Shown here piece by piece: positions 1-8,735 of a DNA stretch of 27,699 nt. A program made the position numbers and the translations under genes. The notes under the pieces are model-generated. The model had not been told where the DNA came from. It worked only from the letters and a program-made list of their open reading frames with translations, and did no database searches. Within the stretch, counting starts at the first letter, position 1; every line of letters starts with the position of its first letter. This DNA comes from an uncultured Murdochiella sp. (lineage in GTDB: Bacteria > Bacillota > Clostridia > Tissierellales > Peptoniphilaceae): positions 1-27,699 of the forward strand of contig NZ_CABTXF010000015.1 of NCBI RefSeq assembly GCF_902488755.1, in the 5' to 3' direction.

Positions 1-845
1 CGGTCTATGTGATGCAGCAGACCATCGTGATTAAAGATGATTCGGTCGATTTTCGCGCCATATAGCTCATCATTGCCAAATGTCCACCGTCCCACAGCGG
101 TCGATTTGTTCTGTAACAGACGATTGGGTAAGCCGTCGGCGTACACTTCAACGCTATGGCTACGAAGCGTCGGCTTAACATAGTCAGGGATTCGAAGTTT
201 TATTGTTCTAAAGTCGTAGGACACTTCCGATCCATCTGCGGTTTTTGATGCCACGCCTACAGCAAAATTCGTCTCGACAAGCGTCGGCATACGCTCTCCA
301 AAAAATGGTAGATCCGGCGTAAATGTCCATGTTTCTGTACCGGAAGTGTTTGAAAATTCGCCATACGTATAGCGTGTGTTGCCTATGATAACTCGCTTAC
401 TGTACTGTAAAACGTTGTTGTTCTTCTTAACCGTTACCGCAATGGTATCTTCTCCAAGCACGCAAGCGGAACCATTCGTCGCCGATTTTCCGTTAATGGT
501 TATACGGACTAAATTCGCTCCCTGATAGGATCGGTTAATGGTTATGCTTTTCGATGTGGTAAGCCGCCCAAAGCTCACGTCACTATCAAAGTAGGCAGAT
601 ACAGCAACTGATCGAGATGCCCCATTTCCGTAGCTTACCGTTTTCTGGGCAGAGCCAATCCACTGCTGACTTTGCTCCGTGTCAAAGCCGTGGCTAAAGG
701 AATATTCCGTCCCGTCGATGGTGATCGCACCGCTTGGAGACCAGTGATTCCATCCGCCGGCAGTATCACAAATATATAGATTCGCCGTGATAACGGAGGA
801 TTCGATTCCATTTGACGCTCGTAAATCAAGCAGTAAATATGCCAA
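1..845 (-). CDS. Phage structural (tail/baseplate) protein, DUF859-like, 3' end outside window
   Basis: An open frame of about 281 codons runs without a stop from a TTG start at 845 to the window edge. The start was chosen because an AAAGGGGGTGG ribosome-binding site lies just upstream and the frame begins right after the upstream tail gene; no ATG fits better. The protein is rich in Ser, Thr, Gly and aromatic residues in beta-strand-like alternation (for example TIDGTEYSFSHGF and SYQGANLVRITINGKS), with no membrane segment or signal peptide. This looks like the DUF859 siphovirus proteins found after the tail endopeptidase in Gram-positive phages, which are thought to be tail-tip or host-binding components. 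The family assignment is by pattern and position only; another tail-fibre or baseplate family is possible. Confidence 0.6.
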   Translation of the reverse strand, partial: MAYLLLDLRASNGIESSVITANLYICDTAGGWNHWSPSGAITIDGTEYSFSHGFDTEQSQQWIGSAQKTVSYGNGASRSVAVSAYFDSDVSFGRLTTSKSITINRSYQGANLVRITINGKSATNGSACVLGEDTIAVTVKKNNNVLQYSKRVIIGNTRYTYGEFSNTSGTETWTFTPDLPFFGERMPTLVETNFAVGVASKTADGSEVSYDFRTIKLRIPDYVKPTLRSHSVEVYADGLPNRLLQNKSTAVGRWTFGNDELYGAKIDRIIFNHDGLLHHID

Positions 846-861
846 AGATTCCACCCCCTTT

Positions 862-3111
862 CTACGATGTATAGTAGGTCGTTAAGTGATCGACCCCGTC
901 GACAATGCGCATTCTCTCTTGGAATTTCCCGGTGCTGTATGGGGAATTGATCTCGACCATCGTTGTGCGAACATTGGTTACAACAAGGTTCTCTGCGTTA
1001 AAATGTCCACGTTTTGCCGCATCGACCAAAAAGGCAATCTCTTCCGGTGCGAGGGTAAGCGCTACAAAGCTTCCTTTCCTGCCGAGAAGTACGTTTCCGC
1101 CATCTACCCAGATATAACTCTGCAGATCCTGCAGATTCGATTCAATCGCAGCTAATCGGCTTGCCATTTTACTTTCCCACTCCGAATTGAGCTTTTCGAT
1201 TTGCGTCTGGACATTGGCTTCATACGCCGCCATGATTTGCCCTTCAAGCTCGGTTATGACACCGTCTGCATACTGCTTCGCCGCTTCCGCCTGTGCATCG
1301 GTGTAATTGCGAATCTTGGCAGCCTCCGCGGCGATATCGGTCTTTGTTGCATCGAGCATTAAGCGGATCTGCTGACTGGTCATGCACTCCGGAGTGGAAA
1401 TCTCTGTACGCCCGTCCGTATAGGTGGTTTTAATACGTCTCCACACGTAAATTTCGGTACCAACGTTTGGAGGTTCTTCTGACCACCCCTCATTAGGTGC
1501 GCTTTTCCCGCTGGTCGATACCGCATACTCGTAAGAGGCACTTTGTACGCCAATCCCATCTTTTCCGGGTTTCCCCGGTTCACCGTCTTTACCGGGCGTG
1601 CCATCTTCTCCGGCCTCGCCTTTATCCCCTTTATCGCCCTTTAGGGTCGCCTTGACCGCCGAAGAAAGTACGAAGCCCTGATCCGGACTATAGGTCATTG
1701 CGCCGTTACCAAAGTTCAAAGATTTCGCATTAAAATCGATATATCCCCAACCACCCTCCAAACGACCGGCGCGGATGAGATCGGCGGTAAAGCCGTCACC
1801 GGTACCGAAGGTGCGAAAATCCCAGGAACCGTTTGGCTTCTTTTTATTGGCTATGCGAAAACCAAGCGCGCCAAGATTCATCGCCCATTTCGCCTGGCTC
1901 TCGTCCGGATTATCGGTAAAAATCATCCCCTCTTCCGGACTAAAACGCACGTAGCTTGTGGACGTCTTAAAGGCATCGTTAAGTCCTTGTACGACCATAT
2001 CGACAAAAGTCTTGTGATTTGCCAGAGCGTCGAGCGCACCTTCTTTTAGGCTGATACGCTCAAGTGTCTTCTCCATGCCAGAGAGACGATTATCAAGACC
2101 TTCTCGGATGCTGCCGAGCTTGATTTTTGTTTCCTCTTCCCCATCCAGATCGATCTCAAGCTCCATCACACGACCCGTTAATGCAAGCCCTAACTCTTTA
2201 TCGCGTATGCGGACCGTATCGCCAATCGCAACGCCTTCAAAATCCATGCCATAGCTTTTTAGATCGATCACGGTTGCTTCATACTCAATGCTGGGCGTGG
2301 ACAAGATCTGCATGTCTTTTTCCGCCGCCCGTTTTAGTTCCCCGGCGTCATCGATGCTGTCATAGACCTTGACGGCCGAAAAAGGGTCGCCATTGTATCC
2401 GTAAAGGCTTTGTGCAGCGGTGTTTTCGATGTAATCTTTTCCGTTATTTACCGAGGAGATAGAAATGCGCCGGCCATACCCCTCTCCGACGGATTCTCCT
2501 TTCCCGTACGGGTATAAGCGCGTTACGACATCTTCTTCTTTCACTTTCCGCTTAATCGACGCCATATCTTTTCGGTAGCTGAAGCGCTTCCCGTGATCTT
2601 CACCAACACGATCGGTAAGAACGATGGTTCGTATGATTTGATTTCCTTCCACACGGATTTTTGTATAAAATTCGCCGCCAAAAGTCTTTAGCGTTTCTGA
2701 AAGGGCATCATAAGGCGAGATATGGTAAAAAGACAGACTTCCGGTTGCCGAAAGGTCACATTCCCATTTCCACGCAGTGCCTTCCGTGATGATCTCCACT
2801 GCCTTCGATGGAGAAGAAATATTTCTCCGGTCCATGATCGGATTTTCGCCACGAAGACGAATCAGGCTATTTTCTGCATAGATTTCATGCTCAATTCCGT
2901 CTTTGGTATGCACCGTCATAATCGAGGAAACGATGAACTCGTGCCACTTGCTTCGATCGCCCTGGTATAGCAGGCGGTATCCTTTTTTCACTTCGCTTTC
3001 CACGACGGATATGGAGACAGTATCCAGACCGCCAACGACGTAGTGATGCGTCGCTTTCCCGATCAGATTTTGTGCACGGTTTCCATTTAGGTCGTATACG
3101 ATGAAGTTCAT
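862..3111 (-). CDS. Tail-associated endopeptidase / minor structural protein (Tal-like) with collagen-like stretch
   Basis: 749 residues. The N-terminal ~380 residues resemble the phage minor structural protein N-terminal region / prophage tail endopeptidase family that forms the tail tip under Dit. The start MNFIVYDLNGNR and the block with LYPYGKGE (about 195-205) are typical of it. The central part is a predicted beta-rich region with KADLIRAGR-like wording of tail fibres (FTADLIRAGRLEG). A Gly-X-Y collagen-like tract occupies residues 492-519, followed by an Ala/Glu-rich coiled coil at about 580-660. The start overlaps the Dit stop by 4 bp (ATGA), so translation is coupled. The likely role is cell-surface binding and local wall or polymer degradation during infection. 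The catalytic residues of the peptidase could not be assigned by eye. Confidence 0.85.
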   Translation of the reverse strand: MNFIVYDLNGNRAQNLIGKATHHYVVGGLDTVSISVVESEVKKGYRLLYQGDRSKWHEFIVSSIMTVHTKDGIEHEIYAENSLIRLRGENPIMDRRNISSPSKAVEIITEGTAWKWECDLSATGSLSFYHISPYDALSETLKTFGGEFYTKIRVEGNQIIRTIVLTDRVGEDHGKRFSYRKDMASIKRKVKEEDVVTRLYPYGKGESVGEGYGRRISISSVNNGKDYIENTAAQSLYGYNGDPFSAVKVYDSIDDAGELKRAAEKDMQILSTPSIEYEATVIDLKSYGMDFEGVAIGDTVRIRDKELGLALTGRVMELEIDLDGEEETKIKLGSIREGLDNRLSGMEKTLERISLKEGALDALANHKTFVDMVVQGLNDAFKTSTSYVRFSPEEGMIFTDNPDESQAKWAMNLGALGFRIANKKKPNGSWDFRTFGTGDGFTADLIRAGRLEGGWGYIDFNAKSLNFGNGAMTYSPDQGFVLSSAVKATLKGDKGDKGEAGEDGTPGKDGEPGKPGKDGIGVQSASYEYAVSTSGKSAPNEGWSEEPPNVGTEIYVWRRIKTTYTDGRTEISTPECMTSQQIRLMLDATKTDIAAEAAKIRNYTDAQAEAAKQYADGVITELEGQIMAAYEANVQTQIEKLNSEWESKMASRLAAIESNLQDLQSYIWVDGGNVLLGRKGSFVALTLAPEEIAFLVDAAKRGHFNAENLVVTNVRTTMVEINSPYSTGKFQERMRIVDGVDHLTTYYTS

Positions 3112-3869
3112 AGGCGTCTCCCTTCATACGATAGGGATGCGCCGGTGAGCCCAGAGACGAAAAGCGTATTACTACCAGGATAAAGCCATGGAAAATCGGA
3201 TGCTGGTGGAATCTTTGGCATGCAAAGAACGTTGTTTTCTCTGTAGGTTTCCTGCTCTGTGTCGATGAATGCTGCTATACCATTTGTTGCTTGCAGTATG
3301 GTCATTTTCTCCGCAGCCGTTTGATTAAAGAGCACAACACTCTCGGAAGAAATGTTTCCACGCACTTGAATCGGTGTCGGCTCTGTCCCGTCATAGAAAA
3401 TATGATTCTCTCCGTCTTTTAGATCCATCGTCGTCATGCTTCGATCTCGACTAAAGCCATCCGGCAGCAGGAAAGAGCATTCCAACAGAAGCGTTGTCGC
3501 TTCTATGTCCTGATCTAAATCATCTAAAATCGCCATATCGTAAGTGAGCGGCTGATCGGATAGCTCTAAGCGCTTTGGCGTATCTTTTTCCACATACGCC
3601 CGGAAAGCGAAAAGGCTATCCCGAAGGCGTTCTCGGGCAAGAAAAAACGGCGTATTTGCCTCAGCGATCTGGCGAATGGTGACTTTAAGTACCCTTTCCA
3701 TTCGATTCTGCCGACGAAAAAGCACCCCGTTTTTCCCCGGGATGCTCTGTGTGGTATTTTCAATTTTTGGCATTGCAGGACGCTCAATCTTTTCAACGAC
3801 GTAGCCGCGCATGAGTGGTTGGCCATCGTAGCGCATCCTAAGAACTTCGGTTAGTGGCCAGCTACACAT
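3108..3869 (-). CDS. Distal tail protein (Dit), Sipho_tail family
   Basis: 253 residues, matching the length and style of the siphovirus tail component / Dit family: an N-terminal beta-sandwich with the PGKNGVLF segment (residues about 46-53; PG-x-NG is common in the family), then a C-terminal galectin-like half with YPGSNTL near the end. Dit forms the hexameric hub between the tail tube and the tip protein encoded next. The ATG at 3869 has a GAGGAG ribosome-binding site and overlaps the end of the tape-measure gene by 8 bp. Position between the tape measure and tail endopeptidase strongly supports the call. Confidence 0.88.
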   Translation of the reverse strand: MCSWPLTEVLRMRYDGQPLMRGYVVEKIERPAMPKIENTTQSIPGKNGVLFRRQNRMERVLKVTIRQIAEANTPFFLARERLRDSLFAFRAYVEKDTPKRLELSDQPLTYDMAILDDLDQDIEATTLLLECSFLLPDGFSRDRSMTTMDLKDGENHIFYDGTEPTPIQVRGNISSESVVLFNQTAAEKMTILQATNGIAAFIDTEQETYRENNVLCMPKIPPASDFPWLYPGSNTLFVSGLTGASLSYEGRRL

Positions 3870-6558
3870 GACGCGTTCTCCTCTCTCTTTCCATTAAGCG
3901 CTGCAATTCTTCTGCGATGCGCGGAATATCCGCCTCTTCTCGGACGGTCGCTTGCGATATATAGACGTTTACGGTGTCCTGTGTTTTCTCTCCTCCGCCA
4001 ACACGCTTAAGCGCAGCGTTGAAAAAAGCATCGAGCTTATGCGTAGGAACAACAGCTTCGGATCCAGCTTCGCCGACACCAATCACCGATGGACGGTCAA
4101 AGATACCGCCTTCTTTGTACCAGTCAATGCCTACATGCGGCGGAAAGTTGCCAGAAAACGGATTGATTGATCCACTAATCGAAAAGTGCGGCATTGGAAT
4201 ATGAATGTTCCGAATAAAACTGACGATTCCGTCCCATATTCCGGTTATTGTACTTCTAACGGAATTAAACGCGTCAGAAACAGCTGATTTGATTCCATTA
4301 ACAATTCCAGAAATTGTGCTTTTAATCCCATTCCAAATATTCGATGTGGTATTTTTAATCCCGTTCCAAACGCTATCAACCGTTGATTTTATGTCGTTAA
4401 TAGCACCGCTCACTCCCGATTTTATTCCGTCCCACACGCCTGAAATAAATCCTTTTATTCCGTTCCATATTTCGGATGTTTTTGTTTTAATTCCTTCCCA
4501 TGCACCAGACACAGATTGTTTAATGCCATCAACAATACCTGCAATCGATTGTTTCAGATTTTCCCAAGCTGCGGATACCGCTGCCCACACGGCTTTTGCA
4601 GCCGCCTTGACCGTATCCCAGTTCGCAATTAAAAGCGCGGCCGCTGCAACGACAGCACCAATAATTAAGACAATTGGATTTGCTGCTATAAATGCGCCAA
4701 GACCACTAATCGCAGCGCCTACACCGGTAAACGCTCCAGTAATCCCCGCAATAATCGGTGCTGCCGCAGTAAACGCCGCCGACAACAGTCCGAACACAAC
4801 GATAGCTCCAGTAATCGCTAATGCAATAGCGGTTATCGAAACGATCGCAACTTGAATATTCGGATCCATATTCGCAAACCACTCTGACGCTTTTTGAATC
4901 CAACCTACAACGCGTTCAAGTGCTGGCGCAAGCGCATTTTGTATGTTCGTTCCAATTGACCCTAACGCAATGTCAATATTATTTGACGCAATCGTCAGTT
5001 CATCCGCGGGATCCTGCATCTGGTTAAATGTATTTTCAACCGCTCCGGCCGTGTCTGACGCTGCTTTTGATAAGTTCTCAAAATTAAGTTTCCCGTCCTG
5101 CGCGGCCTTAAGCATTAAAGCTCCGCCTTTTATGCCAAAGAGTTCCGACGCCTTATTTAGTTTTTCAGTGTCAGAAGCTCCCGAATTTGCAACCGATGAA
5201 AAATCTACCAGCGCATCTTTTAACGTTTTTCCTTCTTTGGCAGCTGTCGCCTGCGCTTTTGTAAGATAACTCAGCGCCTTCGAACCATCGATTCCACTTT
5301 GTTCAAACTGCCCCATAAGAGAAACCGACTCTTCAAAGGATAAACCCATCTGATCAAGAACCGGGGCGCCTTTGGTTACACTATCGAACAATTTATCAAC
5401 AGAAACGCCGGTTGACTGTCCTACTGCGGTTACAGCATCGAGAACGGATCCTAATTGTTCCCCCGATAGTCCAAACTGATCCATGGCCGCACGTGCCTGC
5501 TGTGTAGCATTTGTAACATCTGCACCGTTGATTTGCGCGTACTTAATTAAAAGCGCCGATGTATCTTCCAGCGCCTGACCCTGCAAGCCAAACTGCGTAT
5601 TGATCTCGCCGATTGCGTTTCCTACCGTTTGCGCATCTGTTGGAATTTTTGAGTACACTCGGTTAAAGGATTCCCCCATCGCGTCAGCCGCCGCGCCAGT
5701 AGCACCAGTTTTAGCAACGATGATATCCTGCCCTTCATCAACCTTCCCCCAAGCCTCTGCAATGGCATTAAACGCCTCTAATGCCGCATCCTTCAGCTTT
5801 CCAAAAAGATTGATAGCCGCGTCAAGACCTGAGATACTAACAGCACTTTTTTCGATTGTATTTAATTGTTCACCTGTTTGTTCCGCCTCGTCCCCAAGCT
5901 TATCAACCCACTTGCCAGAATCTTTCGCGGATTCCTTTAGATCTTCAAGAGAAACGCCTTTTCCGAGTTCCTCAAGACGTGATCGCAGTTTTTCTGCGTC
6001 CCCACCGGTTCCAAGCATCTCTTCGCCAACTTTTTTAAGCGCCTCTTCCATCTGTGCAGATGTGCCTTCGCCTTTTTTGAAGGCTTCTACAACGTCTTGA
6101 CCAATGAGGTCTGCAAAATCATCCACACTCTTTCCAGACTTTTGAAAGATCGTTGTTAGACCACTTGTAGCTTCCGATAGACGTTTCTGCTCACTCTGCG
6201 AAGTTTTGAGTTTTCCTTCGAGGCTTCCCAGTTTCGATTCCGTTGTGATGATCTCGCGTTGAAACGCTTCATATTTCTCCGCACCAAGATTTCCGCTTTC
6301 AAACTGACGTTTGATGTCCGCTTCTGCGTTCCTTAAAACGCTTAGTTTTTCTTTGGTAGCGTCAATCTGTTTTTGCAGATTTCGTTGCTGTTGGGCGACA
6401 AGTTCTGTATTTCCGGGGTTGAACTTTAACGCTTTCTCAATCTCTCGAATGGATTTTGAGGCGTTATTTGCCGCCATGTCAGATTTTTTAAGAGAATCTG
6501 TTAATTTTGTAGTATTACCATCTATCTCAATGGTAATACCTTTAATGTTTCCGGCCAT
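3862..6558 (-). CDS. Tail tape measure protein
   Basis: 898 residues, the longest gene in the window. The N-terminal ~230 residues are heptad-like coiled coil (KLTDSLKKSDMAANNASKSI and onward). Residues ~250-560 fit the TP901-type tape-measure core. A strongly hydrophobic Ala/Ile/Val-rich zone follows (~570-650), as expected for the segment that reaches the membrane on DNA ejection. Then come repeated 11-residue units of the type IWNGIKSxISG, whose number normally relates to tail length. The C terminus (VGEAGSEAVVP then a charged helix) is typical too. The ATG at 6558 has a GGAGGCGGG ribosome-binding site. A hairpin sits just upstream at 6576-6614. Confidence 0.93.
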   Translation of the reverse strand: MAGNIKGITIEIDGNTTKLTDSLKKSDMAANNASKSIREIEKALKFNPGNTELVAQQQRNLQKQIDATKEKLSVLRNAEADIKRQFESGNLGAEKYEAFQREIITTESKLGSLEGKLKTSQSEQKRLSEATSGLTTIFQKSGKSVDDFADLIGQDVVEAFKKGEGTSAQMEEALKKVGEEMLGTGGDAEKLRSRLEELGKGVSLEDLKESAKDSGKWVDKLGDEAEQTGEQLNTIEKSAVSISGLDAAINLFGKLKDAALEAFNAIAEAWGKVDEGQDIIVAKTGATGAAADAMGESFNRVYSKIPTDAQTVGNAIGEINTQFGLQGQALEDTSALLIKYAQINGADVTNATQQARAAMDQFGLSGEQLGSVLDAVTAVGQSTGVSVDKLFDSVTKGAPVLDQMGLSFEESVSLMGQFEQSGIDGSKALSYLTKAQATAAKEGKTLKDALVDFSSVANSGASDTEKLNKASELFGIKGGALMLKAAQDGKLNFENLSKAASDTAGAVENTFNQMQDPADELTIASNNIDIALGSIGTNIQNALAPALERVVGWIQKASEWFANMDPNIQVAIVSITAIALAITGAIVVFGLLSAAFTAAAPIIAGITGAFTGVGAAISGLGAFIAANPIVLIIGAVVAAAALLIANWDTVKAAAKAVWAAVSAAWENLKQSIAGIVDGIKQSVSGAWEGIKTKTSEIWNGIKGFISGVWDGIKSGVSGAINDIKSTVDSVWNGIKNTTSNIWNGIKSTISGIVNGIKSAVSDAFNSVRSTITGIWDGIVSFIRNIHIPMPHFSISGSINPFSGNFPPHVGIDWYKEGGIFDRPSVIGVGEAGSEAVVPTHKLDAFFNAALKRVGGGEKTQDTVNVYISQATVREEADIPRIAEELQRLMERERRTRHV

Positions 6559-6575
6559 CCCGCCTCCTTCCTTGG

Positions 6576-6614
6576 TATAAGAAAAGCGCCCCGATAAGAG
6601 ACGCTTTTCTTATA
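6576..6614 (-). terminator. Hairpin between small basic gene and tape measure
   Basis: A perfect 13-bp inverted repeat (TATAAGAAAAGCG at 6576-6588, complement at 6602-6614) encloses a 13-nt loop. On the minus strand it ends in GCGCTTTTCTTAT, a modest T-rich tail. It could act as a partial terminator or attenuator lowering tape-measure expression relative to the abundant tail proteins upstream, or as an mRNA stabiliser. Confidence 0.6.
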
Positions 6615-6622
6615 ATAGATCG

Positions 6623-6895
6623 TTACTCCATTAACGATTGAATGATGTTGTGGAATAGTTCTCTTTTTTTTCTTCGGTTGTGCTGCTTTCGATGCTTTTC
6701 CGCGGCTCGGAACCTCTTAAGCGCTCGATCGGATGCTGCGATTTTTTTACCCGCTAATGAGAGATACGTATCATGTTTTTCAATTATGATTTTTTGCTCT
6801 TCTTCAAACGTGAGTTGTTTAATATCCGCGCTTGGAGGATTGTAATACATGAAATAAGCCTGAATTGCTTTTAATACGTTTTTAACTTTTCCCAT
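6623..6895 (-). CDS. Small basic phage protein, function unknown
   Basis: 90 residues starting MGKVKNVLKA. A longer reading with an upstream start is possible, but ATG 6895 is preceded by a strong AAAGGAGG site and so is preferred. The protein is very basic, with Lys/Arg/His clusters (HRKQHNRRKKR near residues 70-80), and probably helical. It lies between the frameshifted tail-assembly chaperone and the tape measure, a position where some phages keep an additional small tail gene. I do not recognise the family. Nucleic-acid binding or a tail-assembly accessory role are both possible. Confidence 0.7.
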   Translation of the reverse strand: MGKVKNVLKAIQAYFMYYNPPSADIKQLTFEEEQKIIIEKHDTYLSLAGKKIAASDRALKRFRAAEKHRKQHNRRKKRELFHNIIQSLME

Positions 6896-6932
6896 AGCAA
6901 ATCCTCCTTTCTTGGTTATCAAATTATACCCA

Positions 6933-7471
6933 TTAAAAACGATCGAAGTCATCTTGTGTCGCAAAGACTTCTGTATCTTCTTCGTCATCATCTGCCATCT
7001 GATTGTTGTAGGCAATACAAAAATCCAGAATCTGCCCCGGATTCATTTGGTCAAACGAATCAATAGAAAGCCCGCGCGAAGTTGCCCCAACCATCAAGGT
7101 TTCGATGGTTATGCTCGATGTGCCTTTTTTTTTGACGGCGTTTTCGGTTCAACCGTTGTACCAAAAGCCGCCGTCAAAACATCGATTATTTGAGGGAAAA
7201 CCTCTCCAATCGGGAACAAATCAAAGCTATCAAGCCACGTCAAAAGATCCGGAACATCCGGATCCGCTGAGCGTGCAAGCACCCACAAAATATCATAAAG
7301 AACATGTGTGTCAAGTTTTGAGTAATCCAACCCATCCTTTGATGTGATTTTAGAAAGACCAACAATATCCTGAATAGGATCCCGGCACGTCATCTCCTTA
7401 TATCGAATCAGAAAACCGCCGGTGCATTTGAAAGAAACTTGTTTGCCATCAATCGTAATTGTCTTTTCCAT
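6933..7471 (-). CDS. Tail assembly chaperone GT, made by -1 frameshift
   Basis: Reading starts at 7471 like the G protein. At the nine-A run (7133-7125 on the minus strand) a one-base slip back opens a 63-codon extension beginning GTSSITIETLMVG and ending DDFDRF, stop at 6935-6933. The extension contains MNPGQILDFCIAYNN, the kind of segment seen in the T part of Gram-positive G/GT pairs. No start codon with a ribosome-binding site precedes the extension, so a fusion product is the simplest reading. By analogy with lambda G/GT, the longer protein helps polymerise tail tube around the tape measure and is absent from mature virions. Frameshifting is inferred, not shown. Confidence 0.75.
7109..7471 (-). 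CDS. Tail assembly chaperone G
   Basis: 120 residues (MEKTITIDGKQVSFKCTGGF onward), the unshifted product. It has the beta-rich opening DGKQV-F-CTGGFLIRYKE and a middle helix region typical of small tail-assembly chaperones that follow the phi13-type major tail protein. It ends with a Lys-rich tail (PSKKKAHRA) encoded by the A-rich slippery run itself. The start is only 3 bp from the stop of the major tail gene. The position between major tail protein and tape measure fixes the role more than sequence does. Confidence 0.82.
   Translation of the reverse strand: MEKTITIDGKQVSFKCTGGFLIRYKEMTCRDPIQDIVGLSKITSKDGLDYSKLDTHVLYDILWVLARSADPDVPDLLTWLDSFDLFPIGEVFPQIIDVLTAAFGTTVEPKTPSKKKAHRA
7122..7135 (-). 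other. Slippery sequence for -1 ribosomal frameshift
   Basis: On the minus strand the codons TCA AAA AAA AAG are followed by GC, that is nine consecutive A then GGC. Slipping one base back gives AAA then GGC ACA TCG and enters the 63-codon T frame; the zero frame stops five codons later. A-runs of this kind are classical -1 slippery sites in phage G/GT genes. Confidence 0.75.
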
Positions 7472-7474
7472 TTA

Positions 7475-8044
7475 TCACGCTCCAGTGACCACGCCTGGGT
7501 CTTGGACGGCAGTAAAAAATTTATCATAAACCGCCGCTCCTTGTTCAGCTTTTGCCTTAATGATTCCATCTGAAATACGCGGGATTGCGGTAAAATCAAA
7601 GGAGTCTGTCTTTGGTGTAACTTTATCCGCAACGGTTTCGCCCTCAATCTTCGGACGTGTAGCAGAGCAACGATAAACGATATGCCGTGTATTTTTCTCA
7701 TCCCCTTTGAACTGGAATGCCATAGCAAATTCTTTCCCCATGTCGTCCACATTTTCAAGCATGAGACCTGTCTTTTCATCCAGTTTCATGCCAAGAATCT
7801 TGGTATAGAAGTCGTCATTAAGCATCGCAATTTCGAGCGAACCTGTGTAACCATTGTTTGCGATTGCCGTGTAATACGGGACATCATCCGCATAGAATGG
7901 ATCGCTGGAGCCGCTCGGTTCGAGAGATAGCGTTACTGCACCAGGAAGCGCGAATCCCACGCCGTATTTTGTTCCTGTTGAATCATCTTTTTCAATCGGG
8001 AAAATGTGAACTTGTGAAAGTCCGTATTTTACTTTATTCGCCAT
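7475..8044 (-). CDS. Major tail protein, phi13 family
   Basis: 189 residues opening MANKVKYGLSQVHIFPI, the characteristic beginning of the phi13-type major tail tube protein (NKV-YGL-NVH form). Further family features are the loops around FYADDVPYY (residues about 49-57) and NNGYTGSLE (63-71), and a C-terminal KIEGETVADKVTPKTDSFDF block. It forms the hexameric rings of the tail tube. The ribosome-binding site GGAGATTACAA precedes ATG 8044. Unusually strong synonymous A-richness was not seen. Confidence 0.93.
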   Translation of the reverse strand: MANKVKYGLSQVHIFPIEKDDSTGTKYGVGFALPGAVTLSLEPSGSSDPFYADDVPYYTAIANNGYTGSLEIAMLNDDFYTKILGMKLDEKTGLMLENVDDMGKEFAMAFQFKGDEKNTRHIVYRCSATRPKIEGETVADKVTPKTDSFDFTAIPRISDGIIKAKAEQGAAVYDKFFTAVQDPGVVTGA

Positions 8045-8055
8045 TTGTAATCTCC

Positions 8056-8370
8056 TTATATCTCAAAAAAGTAGTTATGTTGGTACATTCTCTCGTCTTC
8101 GATGTAGTAGGTTGCCTCGTCTTCCCAAATAAATCCCATCTCATCGAGACGTTTTTCAATCTTTTCCTCAAGCTTTGGATCTTTGCTTTTGAAGTACAGC
8201 TCAAGGCGTATGCGCGTCTGCTTCGTCCATACAGATTCATCTGCAATAAACGTTTCTTTCCCTTCATCTACAAACACCATGAAAGGAAGGCTCGTCGGCT
8301 GCGTGAAATGATCATAAGCAAGAGGAATATTCACTTTCTTTAGACCTGCGTATAACTCTTCAAAAGTCAT
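8056..8370 (-). CDS. Tail terminator/tail completion-like protein
   Basis: 104 residues. Contains the MVFVDEG-ETFIADESVWTKQTRIRLELYFK region typical of the small minor tail or tail-terminator proteins placed directly before the major tail protein in HK97-like gene order. These cap the tail tube at its head end and stop polymerisation. Start ATG 8370 overlaps the upstream gp10-like gene by 4 bp. The assignment rests on position and on the beta-strand pattern; sequence similarity to characterised terminators is low. Confidence 0.68.
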   Translation of the reverse strand: MTFEELYAGLKKVNIPLAYDHFTQPTSLPFMVFVDEGKETFIADESVWTKQTRIRLELYFKSKDPKLEEKIEKRLDEMGFIWEDEATYYIEDERMYQHNYFFEI

Positions 8371-8735
8371 CCCAGTTTCTCCCGTAGTTTCTTTTCGGCT
8401 TTGTCAGCGAGTCCTTCCTCTACGGTGGCAATATGCGGAAAAGCCTTCACCCTTCCGCCGTTCGGTTTTGCGTGTCCGTACTCCAAAAGATGCGTGAGGC
8501 GGTAATGTTTCTTGTTATGGACGATTTGCTTTTGGATCCCAAGTGTTGCGGATTCCGTTTTTACAGACCACCCTTTTCGATAATCACCAGATTTGTTTTT
8601 GAAATCTCCGGCTGTTTTAAGCTCGTCTACCGCCTCTTTCGCCGTTTCTTTTAGAACTTCATTTGTCGCTTTTACCACCTCATCCGAGTATTCATAGATC
8701 GCATCGCCTATCGCTTTTGCAAGATCAATTGCCAT
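8367..8735 (-). CDS. HK97 gp10-like head-tail joining / tail protein
   Basis: 122 residues when started at ATG 8735 (MAIDLAKAIGDA), which has a GGGGAGG site; a further upstream reading would run deep into the previous gene in a different frame. Features of the HK97-gp10 family are the N-terminal helix rich in Ala/Glu, the central GDYRKGW motif (residues ~51-57) and the HLLEYGHAKPNGGRV stretch before a C-terminal Ala/Glu/Lys helix. Family members act at the head-tail junction and are needed for joining. It overlaps the upstream head-closure-like gene by 11 bp and the downstream gene by 4 bp. Confidence 0.85.
   Translation of the reverse strand: MAIDLAKAIGDAIYEYSDEVVKATNEVLKETAKEAVDELKTAGDFKNKSGDYRKGWSVKTESATLGIQKQIVHNKKHYRLTHLLEYGHAKPNGGRVKAFPHIATVEEGLADKAEKKLREKLG

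Noticed and set aside
4205..4855. Long plus-strand open frame of 216 codons
   Set aside because: It is antisense to the Ala/Ile-rich and repeat region of the tape measure, whose codon pattern leaves the opposite strand open; there is no ribosome-binding site and the protein looks compositional.
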